Assembly (NCBI GenBank): GCA_944322715.1
Contig: CALUPT010000001.1
Coordinates: 1-64,000 of the forward strand
DNA length: 64,000 bases
Reading direction: 5' to 3'
DNA from: an uncultured Bacteroidales bacterium
GTDB lineage: Bacteria > Bacteroidota > Bacteroidia > Bacteroidales > UBA932
Under the pieces are notes generated by a model that was not told the DNA's origin, did no database searches, and worked only from the letters and a program-made list of their open reading frames with translations. The translations under genes were made by a program, and so were the position numbers. Below are positions 61,784-64,000 of the stretch, in pieces (the stretch's first letter is position 1; each line of letters opens with the position of its first letter).

Positions 61784-63010
61784 TCAAACCAGCATTTTTA
61801 TCGCCTTGTCCAAAGATGATATGAAATACTCTGCCTCCTGCATGGTATTATACGCCACAAGCGATGCCCTGAGCATACCGGTGACACCGAAGCGGTCCAT
61901 CAAAGGTTCTGCACACATCTGTCCGGAACGCAGGGCGATTCCCATCTTGTCCATAATCAGCGCAAGGTCTTCATGATGCGCCCCCTCTACACTGAATGAG
62001 AAAAGCGGTATCTTCTCTTCAAGTGCATTTGGCTTTCCGTACAGGTGTATTCTATTATCATTCAACAATTTATCCAATATATAAGCCTTGACGGACTCTT
62101 CATTTTCCCTCAATCCGGCGGATCTGAAGGCAAGTGCCGTATCTATAGCCGGCTTGAGCGTGGCGGCTCCAGCAAAATTCTGCGTCCCCGCCTCGAACTT
62201 CATAGGAAGCGGAGCAAAGGTCGTCCCGCTGAACTTTACTGTTCCCACCATCTCCCCTCCAGTCATAAACGGAGGCATCCGCTCGAGCCATTTCTTCTTT
62301 CCGTAAAGCACCCCAGTACCGGGAGCAGCGAATACCTTATGACCGGAAAAGACATAGAAGTCACAGTCCAGATCCTGTACATCCACACACTGATGCACTA
62401 TTCCCTGAGCGCCATCCACCAGCACTGGCACTCCTTTGGAGTGGCAAGTTTCAACTATCTTTCTGACAGGGTTGACAAGTCCGAGAACATTGGAGATATG
62501 AGTCACCGCAACAATCCTTGTCCTGGATGTAATCAAAGAATCCAGCATATCCATCCGCAGATGACCTGTATCATCCACCGGAAGGACTTTCAGCGATGCG
62601 CCCCTCCTTTGACACATCATCTGCCACGGCACAATATCCGAATGATGTTCCGCTTCCGAGACTATGACTTCGTCCCCTTCCCCGACAAACGCCTCTCCGA
62701 AAGAAAACGCCGCAAGGTTGATGGATGCAGTGGCTCCTGATGTGAATATTATCTCTTCCCTCGATGATGCATTTATGAAATGCTGCACCGCATCCCTAGC
62801 AGATTCGTACGCATCCGTCGCCTCTTCCGCAAGAAGATGGACAGCCCTGTGGATATTTGCATTACTGTCCCTGACAATACGGTTCCAGCAGTCAATGACA
62901 GACTGCGGTCTCTGGACAGTAGCCGCATTGTCGAAATACACAAGATCCTTTCCATACACCTTTCGTGAAAGCGATGGAAATGCAGATCTTATTTCATCTA
63001 CAGCAGACAT
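61784..63010 (-). CDS. sufS: Cysteine desulfurase SufS
   Basis: This 408-aa PLP enzyme begins VDEIRSAFPSLSRKVYGKDLVYFDNAAT. SEAEHHSDIVPWQ and LDCDFYVFSGHKVFAAPGTGVLYGK (PLP Lys in GHK) follow. The catalytic Cys366 lies in LRSGQMCAEPLM, equivalent to the RxGHHCA loop. It mobilises sulfur from cysteine for Fe-S cluster assembly. It leads a tight three-gene operon. Confidence 0.96.
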   Translation of the reverse strand: MSAVDEIRSAFPSLSRKVYGKDLVYFDNAATVQRPQSVIDCWNRIVRDSNANIHRAVHLLAEEATDAYESARDAVQHFINASSREEIIFTSGATASINLAAFSFGEAFVGEGDEVIVSEAEHHSDIVPWQMMCQRRGASLKVLPVDDTGHLRMDMLDSLITSRTRIVAVTHISNVLGLVNPVRKIVETCHSKGVPVLVDGAQGIVHQCVDVQDLDCDFYVFSGHKVFAAPGTGVLYGKKKWLERMPPFMTGGEMVGTVKFSGTTFAPLPMKFEAGTQNFAGAATLKPAIDTALAFRSAGLRENEESVKAYILDKLLNDNRIHLYGKPNALEEKIPLFSFSVEGAHHEDLALIMDKMGIALRSGQMCAEPLMDRFGVTGMLRASLVAYNTMQEAEYFISSLDKAIKMLV

Positions 63011-63057
63011 GACACCTTATTTTCAATCCTCAGTCCGAAACAAACCGTTCAGGCGCG

Positions 63058-63065
63058 CAAATTTA
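63058..63065 (-). promoter_or_regulatory. Candidate -7 box of the suf operon
   Basis: On the minus strand TAAATTTG fits TAnnTTTG, 47 bases before the sufS start. Confidence 0.5.
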
Positions 63066-63099
63066 ATAAGAATCCACTTTAGATTGCCAGAAATTGTAA

Positions 63100-63107
63100 T
63101 AATTTTG
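63100..63107 (+). promoter_or_regulatory. Candidate -7 box of ruvA
   Basis: TAATTTTG fits TAnnTTTG, about 103 bases before the ruvA ATG, divergent from the suf box. Confidence 0.45.
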
Positions 63108-63210
63108 CATCCGGCATTTAGCCGGCAATCATGATAACCGCCATTCAAATCCGACAGCAGGCCAGACGGCAAAGACAATAGAAGAACGTTATTCATAAAA
63201 TCCAACAGAC

Positions 63211-63798
63211 ATGATAGATTACATAAAAGGGAAAATAATCGAACTTACTCCGACCTACACGGTCATAGAAAACAATGGTATCGGCTACATGATCCAGATA
63301 TCCCTCCAGACATTTTCAGCCCTTGAAAACAAGTCGGATGTAACGATATATATCCACCACTATCTCCGCGAAGATGAGGAACAGTTCTACGGATTCTCAT
63401 CAAAGGATGAACGCGGGCTTTTCAGACTTCTGATAGGGGTCAGCGGAATCGGAGTATCCACAGCGCAGATGATGCTGTCTTCCCTGTCATCGGACGAAAT
63501 AAGAAACGCCATCATCTCCGAAGACATAAACAGGATAAAAAGCATCAAGGGTATCGGACTCAAAACGGCACAACGCCTGATTCTGGAACTCAAGGACAAG
63601 ATCGTGAAAGGCGGCGGGCAAGACAGCGCTCCCCTGTTTTCCGCCGGCTCCAATGCCATCATCGAAGAAGCCACCACAGCTCTTGTACTTCTTGGATTCA
63701 CGAAGGCAAACGTCAGCAAGGCCATATCGGCGGTTCTGAAAGATGAACCTTCCGCAAGCCTTGAATCCATAATAAAACTTGCGCTTAAAAAACTTTAA
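63211..63798 (+). CDS. ruvA: Holliday junction branch migration protein RuvA
   Basis: The 195-aa protein has an N-terminal OB-fold (MIDYIKGKIIELTPTYTVIENNGIGYMIQ, then YIHHYLREDEEQFYGFSSKDER). Helix-hairpin-helix motifs follow (LLIGVSGIGVSTAQMML and IKSIKGIGLKTAQRLILELKDK), with a C-terminal RuvB-contact domain after an acidic/flexible linker (EEATTALVLLGFTKANVSKAI). Length and order are normal. It recognises Holliday junctions for RuvB. Confidence 0.97.
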   Translation: MIDYIKGKIIELTPTYTVIENNGIGYMIQISLQTFSALENKSDVTIYIHHYLREDEEQFYGFSSKDERGLFRLLIGVSGIGVSTAQMMLSSLSSDEIRNAIISEDINRIKSIKGIGLKTAQRLILELKDKIVKGGGQDSAPLFSAGSNAIIEEATTALVLLGFTKANVSKAISAVLKDEPSASLESIIKLALKKL

Positions 63799-63817
63799 AC
63801 ATTCCGGCGGAACACTC

Positions 63818-64000
63818 CTATCTTCCGAAATAGACAAGGAGAACGGAAATATCGGCAGGTGAAACACCCGAAATTCTTGAAGCCTGGGCAATGGTTCTCG
63901 GAGAATATTTTTTGAGTTTCTGACGACACTCTATCGAAAGGCTGTTTACCTTATCGAAATCAAAGTCTTCAGGTATCTCAAGATTTTCCAGCCTCATTAT
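63818..64000 (-). CDS. mnmG: tRNA uridine-5-carboxymethylaminomethyl modification enzyme MnmG, C-terminus
   Basis: The last 60 codons of a minus-strand gene enter from the right edge. They read [21 protein letters not shown], then [31 protein letters not shown] and a stop. The IPxDFDY ... LSxExxxKLxxxxPxTIGQASRIxGVTPAAISxLLVYL pattern is the GidA C-terminal domain. It is convergent with ruvA and 19 bases from it. Confidence 0.95.
   Translation of the reverse strand: MMRLENLEIPEDFDFDKVNSLSIECRQKLKKYSPRTIAQASRISGVSPADISVLLVYFGR

Overview
The window reads as a chromosomal segment of a member of the Bacteroidales (Bacteroidota). Grounds: a SusC/SusD pair, a hybrid two-component system (one-protein sensor, kinase, receiver and AraC regulator), a SecD-SecF fusion, BACON and fimbrillin modules, sulfatase and GH families typical of polysaccharide utilization loci (PULs), TAnnTTTG-type -7 boxes, and little Shine-Dalgarno use. 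Genus cannot be decided from what is here.

Region 1 (1-9.1 kb) is an accessory defence-like island. On the minus strand it holds a DUF4143-type AAA ATPase followed 4 bases later by a three-gene SMC/condensin-like operon (kleisin-like, MksE/JetB-like, giant SMC ATPase). This is best explained as a Wadjet/MksBEF anti-plasmid system whose last part, and the expected nuclease JetD, lie beyond the left edge. A 15-bp-armed inverted repeat sits in front of it, beside the 3' remnant of an ExbB/TolQ-like gene. A second cassette, an AAA ATPase overlapping a TOPRIM-like protein (PARIS/AbiL-like), lies between that remnant and a tRNA-Ser(GCU).

Region 2 (9.2-20.65 kb) is housekeeping: flotillin FloA, NfeD, a PD40/SPOR envelope protein, SecDF, DNA polymerase III alpha (DnaE), and a ThiL/AIR-synthase relative that has lost the family's acidic ATP/metal motifs.

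Region 3 (20.67-58.46 kb) is a large PUL in three blocks. The minus-strand block runs from the HTCS regulator through a GH2 enzyme, a fusion of an FAD oxidoreductase to a GH130-like propeller, an SGNH esterase and two TlpA-type thioredoxin lipoproteins. The divergent plus-strand block holds an unassigned 671-aa protein, GH43, two GH105, SusC, SusD and two Big_2/discoidin-like surface lipoproteins. A second plus-strand block holds a fimbrillin-like lipoprotein, an SGNH esterase, a sulfatase and a GH115 alpha-glucuronidase. Both plus-strand blocks begin with the same 38-bp element, placed exactly 19 bp before a -7-like box: a candidate operator for the HTCS. Four proteins share one discoidin-like module. 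The enzyme set points to a uronate-containing, arabinose-decorated, possibly esterified and sulfated glycan; the exact substrate is not settled.

Region 4 (58.5-64 kb) is housekeeping again: glycyl-tRNA synthetase, FolK, a SufT-like DUF59 protein, SufE, SufS, RuvA and the C-terminus of MnmG. Copies of a dispersed repeat (core resembling TCATTCTGAGCGAAGCGAAG) lie in several intergenic gaps. No CRISPR array, intact transposase or phage gene was seen.
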